Part shown: positions 6,114-13,918 of the stretch, in pieces
Numbering within the stretch: position 1 is the first letter of the stretch
Layout: each line of letters opens with the position of its first letter
From: DASZMX01 sp035551475
GTDB taxonomy: Bacteria > Verrucomicrobiota > Verrucomicrobiia > Limisphaerales > Palsa-1400
DNA length: 19,329 nucleotides
Assembly: GCA_035551475.1 (NCBI GenBank)
Contig: DASZMX010000110.1
Location: 1 to 19,329, forward strand
Direction of reading: 5' to 3'
Made by a program: the position numbers and the translations under genes
The notes under the pieces: generated by a model
The model's input: the letters and a program-made list of their open reading frames with translations, nothing else
Told to the model about the DNA's origin: nothing
Databases searched by the model: none

Positions 6114-7061
6114 TTATTGGGTGTCCCCGCGGGTCACGCGCAGGAAGACTTCTTCCAAGCCCAGTTCATCCTCCCAGAGGCCGGTAAATTTCACGCCGCC
6201 GTGCACCAGGGCCTCGGGCAAAAACGAGGGGTCAATGTCGTGGCTCTTAAAGGTGATTTTCACCTGGCCATCCACCGGGACGGCCTCGGTGATTTCGGGG
6301 CGCGCCTTGAGCAAGGCGATTGCCGCCGTGGAATCGCCGGGGACAGTCACCCAATACACCAGTCCGCTGCCGGCCTGGTCGCGCACGCCTTGCACGGGGC
6401 CGCTGTAAATCAAACGGCCCTTTTCGATGATGGCCACGCGATTGCACAAGGTCTGCAGTTCGCTGAGGATGTGCGAGGAAATGATGATGGTTTTGCCCAG
6501 GCGTTGCAGTTCCTGCAAGATCGCCATCATTTCGATGCGCGCGCGGGGATCAAGGCCGCTGGCGGGTTCATCGAGGAGAAGCACCTTGGGGTCATGAATC
6601 AGCACGCGCGCCAAACCCAGGCGTTGCTGCATGCCGCGGCTGAGCGCCCCGATGATGGCGCCGCGTTTTTCCGTCAAGCCCACCAGCTCCAGGACATCGC
6701 CGACAGTTTTCTCGCGTTGGGCCGTCGGGATTTTGTAGCAGGCGCCGAAAAAATCCAGGTATTCGGTCACCTCCATGTCTTTGTACACGCCGAAGAAATC
6801 CGGCATATAACCAATCACATGCCGCACCGTATCGGCCTCGCGCACGACGTCGTGCCCCAGAATTTTGGCGGTTCCGCCGGAGGGGGCGAGAAAGGTGGCG
6901 AGGATGCGCAACGTGGTGGTTTTGCCCGCGCCATTGCTGCCGATGAAGCCAAAGAGGTCGCCGCGGTTGATGGTGAGATTGAGGGAGTCAAGCGCGGTCA
7001 AGTTGCCGTAGGTGCGGCTTAGTCCGATCGTTTCGACAGCGGGAATGGGCGGGGCATCCAT
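6114..7061 (-). CDS. ABC transporter ATP-binding protein (ABC-2/CcmA type)
   Basis: This 315-residue nucleotide-binding subunit powers a membrane ABC system. The Walker A motif GSNGAGKT is at 41-48, the signature LSRGMQQ at 140-146, Walker B VLLLDEP at 160-166 and the H-loop His at 197 (SSH). The Q-loop region reads IGYMPD, as in ABC-2/gliding-type exporters, rather than having a Gln. A C-terminal regulatory-type region (about 215-315) follows, as in the DrrA/CcmA/NatA group. Its start lies seven bases after the stop of the large membrane-anchored protein, so the two are almost certainly co-transcribed. No permease with six or so transmembrane helices is present in the window. The partner is either encoded elsewhere or the upstream two-helix protein is part of an unusual complex. 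Direction of transport and substrate are unknown. Confidence 0.93.
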   Translation of the reverse strand: MDAPPIPAVETIGLSRTYGNLTALDSLNLTINRGDLFGFIGSNGAGKTTTLRILATFLAPSGGTAKILGHDVVREADTVRHVIGYMPDFFGVYKDMEVTEYLDFFGACYKIPTAQREKTVGDVLELVGLTEKRGAIIGALSRGMQQRLGLARVLIHDPKVLLLDEPASGLDPRARIEMMAILQELQRLGKTIIISSHILSELQTLCNRVAIIEKGRLIYSGPVQGVRDQAGSGLVYWVTVPGDSTAAIALLKARPEITEAVPVDGQVKITFKSHDIDPSFLPEALVHGGVKFTGLWEDELGLEEVFLRVTRGDTQ

Positions 7062-7068
7062 AATCTTG

Positions 7069-9453
7069 TCAAATAGTTGGCGGCAGCGGCGTCACCAGGC
7101 GCAACAAAGTGCGGCGGTGCGTCCGGGTGGTCTTGAACTGATCGAGGTGCGGTGTGAGGGAGTCATTGTCGTCCCACGCCAGCAGCACGCCGTACCCGGA
7201 GCGGGCGTAGCGGGTCAAGTCGAGGGAAGAGGGGGCGCCGTATTCGCCTTCGTTGCCGCCGCCGACGACGCTGATGAAACAGGCCGCCATCGCAGCCATC
7301 GCGACATCGGGAAGCGGGTCGGCGTTATTGCCGAAATTGGATTGCCGCCGTTGCACGGCCTCGCTAAAGGGGCCGCCGAAACGCTGCGCAAAAGCATCCA
7401 CGGCGTCGCCCTGCGCGCGCTCGATGAAATTGGTGCGGCTCTGGTTGGCGGTGAGCGAGCCCACGTCGTAAATTCGCCCCTCGATGGCCAGGCGCAAAGG
7501 CCCGAGCGCATGATTCAGATTATTTTCCAGAATGACGGACCAGCCGCCATTGGTGCGTTCGATGGAGCAGGCCACTGGCGGTGAGCCGCGCTGGAGCCAA
7601 TCGGAAACAAATAATTGACTCGTCCAGACCGGCACGTACGCCTCCGCCTCGAAGGCGTTGCCGCGCTGCACGACGGAGGCGCGGGAGCTTTCCTGCATGC
7701 CGTAATTCCCGCCAAACTCGCCGCGCACGGTGGCAAACGGCCCGTCGCTGCGGAGCTTGTAATTGCCATTCACGGGCGAATAAATGGAGATGTAGGTCTG
7801 GCCTTGCAGGAGAGTGGTTTCGCGCGAATCCATGACGTCCACGACATTCAGCTCGTTCCATTCCAACTCCCCGTTGCGCAGATGGAAGCCGATCCAATAG
7901 ATCAACCCGGAAAACAGCACGACGTAGCAGGGGAATGTGATCCAGGTGAGCATCTGGCGGTTGATCTTCTTGAGCCAATATTGGTCCAGCGGGCCGATCA
8001 CAATCAAATAGGCGGCGAGCAGGGCCAGCAGCCAGCCCAACGGCAGCTTATGCACCTGCTTGCTGTCAATCATCGCGCCAAAAATGGCGTCGGAGCCCAT
8101 CCGGCCATAGCTATAATTGGGAACGTCGGACTGCTGCTGGTCGAACATGGCCGGCGGCAAACCGGCCAGGCGCATCCAGAATTTGGGGCGGCCGTTCCAG
8201 GACAAAAACGGCTCGCGCTCCGGATTGAACGTCAAAACCGTGATTTGCCCCCGCCCGTGTTCCGCCTGAATGGCCAGGGGCGAAGCCGCGGGGCCGATCA
8301 GGACTTTGCCGTCACGCAGGCTGGCGGCGGACACCTGCAAAGGCGCGCTGTCAAGCAAAGCAATCTCGGTGGAATTGGTGGACGGCGGCGCGAGGGCGCT
8401 GGCGGCGGCGTTGGAGACGGCCAGCGCGCGCAGCGCCAGCAAATTGGTCAGGCCGGCAGGGGTAAGGCGGCTGAAACCGCCATTGGTGTTGCTCAACCAA
8501 TATTGCCGCGGCGCAAAATTGCCGACGCCCGCATTGGTTTTATAAGTGACGCCATTGGGGCCAATGGTGACGACGATTCCCGGCAAATTCTGCGTGCTGG
8601 CCGAAGGCAGGTTGAAGTTTCTGGGCGCCCCCTCGCCGCGGCGATGGGGGACGGGCTCAGGCACGATGAGAGGAGGAGGGGCGCCCTCCAGCCAGGCTTT
8701 CAGGCTGGCGCCCGCCGCCACTTCCGTCATCGAATTCAAAGTGCAAGGCAGCAAATTGCGCAGCCAGGGCGTGGCGTTCACGTCGGTGGGTTGATCGACT
8801 CCCACCACCAGCCGCCCGCCGTGCTCCACCCACGCCACGAGCGCGGTGACTTGCGGCACCGTCAGCTCCAGCGCCTTGCTGGAATTGAGGTAGAGCATGT
8901 TGATGCCTTCCAGCGCGAGCGGATTGTCGGAAAAAAAGGCGGTTTGCAAACGGGCGGCGCTGAATTTGGCGGCGGCGCCCTGCCGGGTGATCACGTCCGG
9001 GAAGACAGGCATGCCGCTGACGCTGTGCGCCAGGGAGGCGATAATGGGAAAGCCCCGCAGCGCCGGCTTGAACGCGCGTTGCATGGTTTGTTCGGACAGC
9101 GTTTTGCCGCTTTCATCCACCAGCCGCACATCCCAGGTGTTGCCGGACGAAAACACCGGCAGAAAAATGCGTTTGCGAGTGCCGGTCGGAAGATCGACCG
9201 GGACGCGGCGCAACGGGGTGGTGTTCAACCCTCCCGCGCTCACCTCAATGACCGCATTGAAGGCCGGGCCATCATTGTAGAGTTCGCAGGTGATGGGAAA
9301 CCAACTGCGCTCGGGCACAAGGTCGTCAAAGCCGAGAAAGACGTCGAATTGCAGGACGGCGCGGGCCGAAGGAACGAGGCAAAAAAAAAGCGCGGCCAAA
9401 ACCGAAACAACCATGGACTTCCAGGGCCGGGCCGGGCGGAAGGTGACCTTCAT
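7069..9453 (-). CDS. Large membrane-anchored extracytoplasmic protein of unknown function
   Basis: This 794-residue protein has a signal peptide (about 1-32, ending PSARA) and a beta-rich domain (about 34-130). A region near 150-235 resembles a class I glutamine-amidotransferase-like fold (LYLNSS, then LVAWVEHGGRLVVGVD), with no catalytic Cys-His-Glu set that I can identify. A low-complexity stretch (about 255-370) is followed by a segment reading GRGQITVLTFNPEREPFLSW (401-420). Two transmembrane helices lie at about 470-489 and 504-525, followed by a C-terminal beta-rich extracytoplasmic domain ending RTLLRLVTPLPP. This plan resembles uncharacterised membrane proteins often found beside ABC-2 ATPases in several phyla, which is recollection and not a search result. 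ATGs at 9492 and 9462 are alternatives; 9453 gives the most normal signal peptide. None has a clear ribosome site. Downstream the ABC ATPase follows after seven bases; the GH5 gene is upstream. Function is unknown. Confidence 0.8.
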   Translation of the reverse strand: MKVTFRPARPWKSMVVSVLAALFFCLVPSARAVLQFDVFLGFDDLVPERSWFPITCELYNDGPAFNAVIEVSAGGLNTTPLRRVPVDLPTGTRKRIFLPVFSSGNTWDVRLVDESGKTLSEQTMQRAFKPALRGFPIIASLAHSVSGMPVFPDVITRQGAAAKFSAARLQTAFFSDNPLALEGINMLYLNSSKALELTVPQVTALVAWVEHGGRLVVGVDQPTDVNATPWLRNLLPCTLNSMTEVAAGASLKAWLEGAPPPLIVPEPVPHRRGEGAPRNFNLPSASTQNLPGIVVTIGPNGVTYKTNAGVGNFAPRQYWLSNTNGGFSRLTPAGLTNLLALRALAVSNAAASALAPPSTNSTEIALLDSAPLQVSAASLRDGKVLIGPAASPLAIQAEHGRGQITVLTFNPEREPFLSWNGRPKFWMRLAGLPPAMFDQQQSDVPNYSYGRMGSDAIFGAMIDSKQVHKLPLGWLLALLAAYLIVIGPLDQYWLKKINRQMLTWITFPCYVVLFSGLIYWIGFHLRNGELEWNELNVVDVMDSRETTLLQGQTYISIYSPVNGNYKLRSDGPFATVRGEFGGNYGMQESSRASVVQRGNAFEAEAYVPVWTSQLFVSDWLQRGSPPVACSIERTNGGWSVILENNLNHALGPLRLAIEGRIYDVGSLTANQSRTNFIERAQGDAVDAFAQRFGGPFSEAVQRRQSNFGNNADPLPDVAMAAMAACFISVVGGGNEGEYGAPSSLDLTRYARSGYGVLLAWDDNDSLTPHLDQFKTTRTHRRTLLRLVTPLPPTI

Positions 9454-9519
9454 GGGCGCCATACGTTGCAGACAACGGGCCTTATATAGCATGCCTCAAG
9501 GGAAGCAAAGCGGGAAAAG

Positions 9520-10482
9520 TCATGGCGCTCGCGCCAGCTGCTCTTTGACCCAGAGTCCCGAGGGATTGAGATCGGAATCGCGCCAGGGCCCATTGATGTC
9601 GGCGTGCGGTTGCAAGGCCGCGCTGGCTTCGGGCGCGGCGCTGAACGACCAATTGAGCCAGCTAATCTTATGTTCGTTCATCCAATCCATCCATTTCCTG
9701 CCTTCGTCCAGGTCCAAGGGGCCCTTGCCGGAATAATCTGTCAAGCCCCACTCGGAAACGAAGATGGGCAGCTTGGCGGCGAGGGCGGCGTCCGCGCTTT
9801 GGCGCAACGCGGCGCGATGCGTGCCGGCGTAAAAATGCAGCGCGTACACGACGTTGGAAAAACTTAACGGCGCCTGGGCCGCGGCGCGCACTCCCTGGCT
9901 CCAGGTGTCCGTCCCCACAATAATAATGCTGCGCGGCGCGGCGGCGCGAATCGCCGGAATCACCGCTTCGGCGTAGGACTTGATCACGGGCCAGGTGACG
10001 GCGTGGCCATTGGGCTCGTTGCAAATCTCAAAGAGGACATTGGGCCGGCTGCCGTAGGCTTGCGCCATTTCCTCAAGAAAGGCCCGGGCCTCTTTTTCGT
10101 GTTGCTGCGGATTGCCATCCTGCAGGATGTGCCAGTCGATGATCACATAAATCTGTTCGCGCAACGCCGCGGCCACGATTTGTTTGACTCGGTCCTGGAC
10201 TTCCGGCTGGCGCAGGTAGCTGGAGCCGTAGCTGTCCACATACATGGCGGCGCGCACGATGTTGACGCGCCAATCCCGCGCGAGGCGGCTGACGGTGTTG
10301 GAGCCAAACGGGAAAAACTTCAAGTCATGCGAGCTGAAGCCGCGGAGTTGCGCCGGGCGTCCAGACGAGTTGCATAGTTGCCCGTCTTTCACTTGCAGCC
10401 AGTCGCACTCATTCCCGGCCCAGGCGGTCGTCGCATACAGCAGGCTGGCCGCTGCCAGGCCGAAGACCCTTGTCATAAGCAT
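9520..10482 (-). CDS. Secreted GH5 (subfamily 2-like) endoglucanase
   Basis: This 320-residue glycoside hydrolase family 5 enzyme cleaves internal beta-1,4-glucosidic (or related) bonds by a retaining mechanism. A signal peptide ends at AWA (residue 22). The catalytic acid/base is E156 in FEICNEPNG and the nucleophile is E244 in PIFVSEWG. Other family landmarks are RAAMYV (77-82), VIIDWHIL (113-120) and HFYAGTH (216-222). It is a catalytic domain only, with no carbohydrate-binding module or linker. The ATG at 10482 starts a good signal peptide (MLMTRVFGLAAASLLYATTA). The frame could start at 10605, but that adds 41 arginine-rich residues and overlaps the hflX start, so it is rejected. The gene ends 66 bases before the large membrane-anchored protein on the same strand, so the two may share a transcript. 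Substrate specificity within GH5 is inferred only. Confidence 0.92.
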   Translation of the reverse strand: MLMTRVFGLAAASLLYATTAWAGNECDWLQVKDGQLCNSSGRPAQLRGFSSHDLKFFPFGSNTVSRLARDWRVNIVRAAMYVDSYGSSYLRQPEVQDRVKQIVAAALREQIYVIIDWHILQDGNPQQHEKEARAFLEEMAQAYGSRPNVLFEICNEPNGHAVTWPVIKSYAEAVIPAIRAAAPRSIIIVGTDTWSQGVRAAAQAPLSFSNVVYALHFYAGTHRAALRQSADAALAAKLPIFVSEWGLTDYSGKGPLDLDEGRKWMDWMNEHKISWLNWSFSAAPEASAALQPHADINGPWRDSDLNPSGLWVKEQLARAP

Positions 10483-10551
10483 GCCGGAATTGAATCGCAG
10501 AAGCTGCGCGTGGGACAGCGCAAATTGCAGCGGCGCGGGTATGCGGCGGCA

Positions 10552-10580
10552 TTGCGCGCGGTTCCGGCTGGCGCTATGCT
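10552..10580 (+). promoter_or_regulatory. Weak candidate promoter for hflX
   Basis: TTGCGC (10552-10557, 3 of 6) is followed after exactly 17 bases by TATGCT (10575-10580, 4 of 6). Transcription would begin near 10587, about 18 bases before the TTG start of hflX. The rest of the 122-base divergent gap shows nothing I recognise for the GH5 gene. Confidence 0.3.
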
Positions 10581-10604
10581 GCCGCGTCCGGTGGATACCA
10601 AGCA

Positions 10605-11912
10605 TTGAAAGCTCTCATCTCGACCACGAAACGAACCGAGCGGGTCTTCTTGATCGGCCTCGAATTAAAATCCAGCTCCTCCTGGGAGACGCGCGAGTCC
10701 CTCCAGGAATTGGCGGAGTTGGCCGCCACCGCCGGCGCGGCCATTGTGGGCGAGGGCGTGCAAAAACTGGAAACGCCCGTGGCGGGCACGTTCATTGGCA
10801 CGGGCAAAGCGGCGGAGTTCGCGGCTTATTGCAAGGCCAACGACGTGGACACCGCGGTCTTTGACGATGAACTGAGCCCGGCGCAGACGCGCAATTTGGA
10901 AAAGGTCTTCGGCTGCAAAATTCTGGATCGCACCGCGCTCATTTTGGACATTTTTGCGCAACGCGCCCGCACGCGCGAAGGCAAGCTGCAGGTGGAGCTG
11001 GCGCAGCTCCAGCATTTGCTGCCACGCTTGACGCGTTTCTGGGGGCATCTTTCACGCCAGTCCGGCGGCATCGGCATGCGCGGCGGCGAAGGCGAATCGC
11101 AGTTGGAATCCGACCGGCGCCGCGTGCAGGAGCGCATCGAAAAAATTACGTCGGATCTCGATTCCGTCCGCCGCCAGCGCGCCACGCAGCGCGACGGCCG
11201 CCAGCGGCACGCGTGGCCGCTGGCCTCCATCGTGGGTTACACCAATGCCGGCAAATCCACCTTGTTGAACGCGTTGACGGGCGCGGCGGTGTTGGCGGAG
11301 GACAAGCTGTTCGCCACGCTGGACCCGACGACGCGCCGGCTGCGGCTGCCCACCAATCAAAACGTATTCTTGACGGACACGGTGGGCTTTATCCGCAAAT
11401 TGCCGCACGGGCTGGTCGAGGCGTTCAAAGCCACGCTGGAAGAGGTGGTGCAGGCGGAATTGCTGCTGCACGTCGTGGACATCAGCCATCCGCAGGCGGC
11501 CGACCAGATCGCAGCTGTCAATACAGTTTTGCAGGAGATCAAGGCGGACAACAAGCCGACGATCATGGTGTTTAACAAAATGGACCGGTGCAGCGGCGAT
11601 GGGCTGCTGGGCAAATATCTGGAGCAATATCCCAATGCGGTCGCGATTTCGGCCAAAACCGGCGAAGGCATTCCCGTTTTGGTGGAGGCGCTGGGCGCCG
11701 CCCTGCGGCCGATCCGGGAATTTGTGCAGTTGACAGTGCCGCACGACAACGCGGCGGTGATTGCGCGCCTGCACGAGGTCGCGCAGGTGGTGGAGCGGGA
11801 TTATTCCGGGGCGGCGGCGCGGTTCAAAGCCCGCATTCCGCCGCACTTTCGGCCCGAATTTCAACCCTACCTGGCGCCGGAGCGCCGCAACGGCAAACAT
11901 CGCGCCGGCTGA
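10605..11912 (+). CDS. hflX: GTPase HflX, ribosome-associated
   Basis: This is a 435-residue OBG-HflX family GTPase. HflX binds the 50S subunit and splits stalled ribosomes, for example after heat stress. The N-terminal nucleotide-binding-like domain spans about 12-110 (TFIGTGKAAEF, then FDDELSPAQTRNLE), followed by the coiled linker with the glycine-rich GGIGMRGGEGESQLE (154-168). The G domain has G1 GYTNAGKST (211-219), switch I FATLDPT (236-242), G3 DTVGF (258-262), G4 NKMD (324-327) and G5 SAKTG (349-353). The start is unusual: the only initiator upstream of the first conserved strand (VFLIGLEL) is a TTG with no clear Shine-Dalgarno. An error in start assignment cannot be excluded, but no in-frame ATG or GTG lies upstream before a stop. 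It converges with the phosphorylase gene, with three bases between stops. Confidence 0.95.
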   Translation: MKALISTTKRTERVFLIGLELKSSSSWETRESLQELAELAATAGAAIVGEGVQKLETPVAGTFIGTGKAAEFAAYCKANDVDTAVFDDELSPAQTRNLEKVFGCKILDRTALILDIFAQRARTREGKLQVELAQLQHLLPRLTRFWGHLSRQSGGIGMRGGEGESQLESDRRRVQERIEKITSDLDSVRRQRATQRDGRQRHAWPLASIVGYTNAGKSTLLNALTGAAVLAEDKLFATLDPTTRRLRLPTNQNVFLTDTVGFIRKLPHGLVEAFKATLEEVVQAELLLHVVDISHPQAADQIAAVNTVLQEIKADNKPTIMVFNKMDRCSGDGLLGKYLEQYPNAVAISAKTGEGIPVLVEALGAALRPIREFVQLTVPHDNAAVIARLHEVAQVVERDYSGAAARFKARIPPHFRPEFQPYLAPERRNGKHRAG

Positions 11913-11915
11913 AGA

Positions 11916-12752
11916 TCACGCCGCCGCCGATTTTTTGGAGCCGGCCAGAATGGCAAAGGTTTTCAAAAATTGCGCCATGGCGTCTTTCTTCTTTTCGCCC
12001 GTGGCCAGCACGTCTTGATGCAGCAGCGCGCCGCCTTTGGGATCGCCGCCGGCGATATTCGTGATGCAGGAAATGCCCGCGACCGGCAGCCCGCATTGCC
12101 GGGCGACAATCGCCTCGGGCACAGTGCTCATGCCGACGGCGTCGGCGCCGAGGGAACGGAAGGCGCGAATCTCGGCGGGCGTTTCATAATTGGGGCCGGA
12201 CACGGCGAGATAAACGCCCTGGCGCAGTTTGATGCGGCTTTGCTTGGCGGCCTTTTTGGCCAACTCGATGAGCGCGGGGTCATACACGCGGCTGAGATCG
12301 ACAAAGCGCGGCAAGCCAGGCTGGGCCGGGCCGCGCAAGGGATTCGCTCCCATGAAATTGATATGGTCGGTCAGGGCCATGAAGTCGCCGGGGCTGAAAG
12401 AGCGATTGATCCCGCCCGCCGCGTTAGTCAAGAGAATGGATCCCACGCCGAGCTCCGCCATGACGCGCACGGGAAACGTGACCCGCTCCATCTCGTGCCC
12501 CTCGTAATAATGGGCGCGCCCTTTCAGGACGACGACCGGGACCTTGTCAAAATAACCGAACACCAGCTTGCCGGCATGGCCGCTGACGCCCACGCGCGGA
12601 AATCCGGGCAGCTCGCCGTAGGCCAATTCACGGGGTTGCTCGAGGTAAACGAGGGCGTGTTGGAACCCGCTGCCGAGCACCATCGCCAGCGCGGGGCGGG
12701 CGGCGATTTGTTTGCGGATGAGGGCGGCGGTTGATTTTGGGGAGCAAGTCAT
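11916..12752 (-). CDS. Purine-nucleoside phosphorylase, trimeric PNP family
   Basis: This 278-residue enzyme cleaves purine nucleosides with phosphate to free base and ribose-1-phosphate in purine salvage. Family motifs are in order: GSGF (27-30, phosphate site), GHAGKL (58-63), GRAHYYEGH (78-86), LTNAAGGIN (108-116), GPNYETPAEI (186-195), DAVGMSTVPEA (204-214) and CITN (229-232). N232 aligns with the Asn of trimeric PNPs that prefer 6-oxopurines (inosine, guanosine). Length is usual for the PunA/trimeric class and unlike hexameric DeoD. The ATG at 12752 lies only 17 bases from the divergent adenylyltransferase start, so any separate promoter must lie inside the neighbouring coding sequence. 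A poly-Ala tail with two Lys ends the protein. Confidence 0.94.
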   Translation of the reverse strand: MTCSPKSTAALIRKQIAARPALAMVLGSGFQHALVYLEQPRELAYGELPGFPRVGVSGHAGKLVFGYFDKVPVVVLKGRAHYYEGHEMERVTFPVRVMAELGVGSILLTNAAGGINRSFSPGDFMALTDHINFMGANPLRGPAQPGLPRFVDLSRVYDPALIELAKKAAKQSRIKLRQGVYLAVSGPNYETPAEIRAFRSLGADAVGMSTVPEAIVARQCGLPVAGISCITNIAGGDPKGGALLHQDVLATGEKKKDAMAQFLKTFAILAGSKKSAAA

Positions 12753-12769
12753 TTAATCTGGTTCGCTTT

Positions 12770-13918
12770 ATGCAATTGGATAACGACGAAATTCGGCGCT
12801 ACTCGCGTCACCTGATCCTGCCGGAAGTGGGATTGGCGGGTCAAAAGAAAATCTGCGCCGCGAGCGTTTTGTGCATCGGCGCGGGCGGGTTGGGATCGCC
12901 GATCGCGATGTATCTGGCGGCGGCTGGCATCGGGAAGATCGGCATTGTCGATTTCGACACGGTGGATTTTTCGAATCTCCAGCGCCAGATCATTCATGGC
13001 ACGGCCGACGTGGGGCGGTCCAAGGCCGAGTCCGCGCGCGACACGATTAACGAGATCAATCCCAACGTCGAAGTCGTCCTGCACAACACCCGCATCACGA
13101 GCGAGAACGCCCTGGAAATCCTCGCGCCCTACGACATCGTGGTGGATGGGACGGACAATTTTCCCACGCGCTACCTGACCAACGACGCCTGCGTGCTGCT
13201 GAAGAAGCCGAACGTGTACGGCTCCATTTTCCGTTTTGAAGGGCAGGCCAGCGTGTTCGCGCCGCATTTGGGCGGGCCGTGTTACCGTTGTCTTTATCCC
13301 GAGCCGCCGCCGCCGGGGATGGTGCCAAGCTGCGCGGAGGGCGGCGTGCTGGGCGTGCTGCCCGGCATTGTCGGAACCATTCAAGCGACGGAGATTTTGA
13401 AATTGGCGTTGGGCAAAGGCAGCTCGCTCGTGGGGCGCTTGTTGCTCTTCAATGCGCTGGACATGAAATTCCGCGAGGTCAAGCTGCGGCGCGACCCGGC
13501 CTGCCCGATTTGCGGTGATCATCCGACAATCAAAGAATTAATCGATTACCAGATGTTTTGCGGCATCGCTCCCGAACCCACCTCGCCTATGTCCAATCCT
13601 GATGAAGTGACCGTGCAGGAAATGAAACGCGCCCTCGACGATCCGAAGCTCGGCATCCGGGTGCTCGATGTGCGGGAGCCGGACGAATATCAGATCGCGC
13701 ACATCAAGGGTGTGCCGCTCGTGCCGTTGAGCGTCCTGCCCCAGCGTTTCACGGAGCTGGATCCGAACACGAACATCTACATCCATTGCAAGAGCGGCGT
13801 TCGCTCTTTAAAAGCGCTCTACTTTTTGCGCGAGCAAGGCTTCAAATACGTCAAGAGCGTCAAGGGCGGCATTAACGCCTGGTCCGACGAGATTGATCAA
13901 AACGTTCCGAAATATTGA
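12770..13918 (+). CDS. moeB: ThiF/MoeB-type adenylyltransferase with C-terminal rhodanese domain (MoeZ-like)
   Basis: This 382-residue two-domain protein has an E1-like domain (about 1-265) that uses ATP to adenylate the C-terminal Gly of a ubiquitin-like sulfur carrier (MoaD, ThiS or CysO). The nucleotide motif GAGGLGS is at 37-43, with DFDTVDFSNLQRQ at 61-73 and GTDNFPTR at 127-134. Zinc-type Cys pairs are C171/C174 and C245/C248, and C188 sits in PSCAEGGVLG. The rhodanese domain (about 277-378) has the active-site loop HCKSGVR with C340, which can carry the persulfide passed to the carrier. The ATG at 12770 gives the conserved MoeB start (DNDEIRRYSRHLILPEVG). No carrier protein gene is in the window, so the pathway (molybdopterin, thiamine or cysteine) is open; the symbol reflects closest resemblance only. 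Its TGA abuts the stop of the convergent SDR gene. Confidence 0.92.
   Translation: MQLDNDEIRRYSRHLILPEVGLAGQKKICAASVLCIGAGGLGSPIAMYLAAAGIGKIGIVDFDTVDFSNLQRQIIHGTADVGRSKAESARDTINEINPNVEVVLHNTRITSENALEILAPYDIVVDGTDNFPTRYLTNDACVLLKKPNVYGSIFRFEGQASVFAPHLGGPCYRCLYPEPPPPGMVPSCAEGGVLGVLPGIVGTIQATEILKLALGKGSSLVGRLLLFNALDMKFREVKLRRDPACPICGDHPTIKELIDYQMFCGIAPEPTSPMSNPDEVTVQEMKRALDDPKLGIRVLDVREPDEYQIAHIKGVPLVPLSVLPQRFTELDPNTNIYIHCKSGVRSLKALYFLREQGFKYVKSVKGGINAWSDEIDQNVPKY

Noticed and set aside
6117..7022. A 301-codon plus-strand frame inside the ABC ATPase gene
   Set aside because: It mirrors the ATPase coding frame; all ABC motifs are on the minus strand.
8747..8794. A second FKVQ-like stretch (plus-strand reading IEFKVQGSKLRSQG)
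   Set aside because: It lies inside the coding sequence of the large membrane-anchored protein, which reads normally through it, so it is probably chance.
7615..9489. A 624-codon open frame on the plus strand, antisense to the large membrane-anchored protein
   Set aside because: Its translation is rich in His, Gly, Arg and Gln with no recognisable domain, whereas the minus strand encodes a signal peptide, two helices and family-like motifs. Long antisense frames are expected in GC-rich DNA.
10483..10605. N-terminal extension of the GH5 protein to 10605
   Set aside because: It would put 41 Arg/Gln-rich residues before a normal signal peptide and overlap the hflX start codon.
11970..12734. 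A 254-codon plus-strand frame inside the PNP gene
   Set aside because: No motif, and fully covered by a clear PNP on the minus strand.
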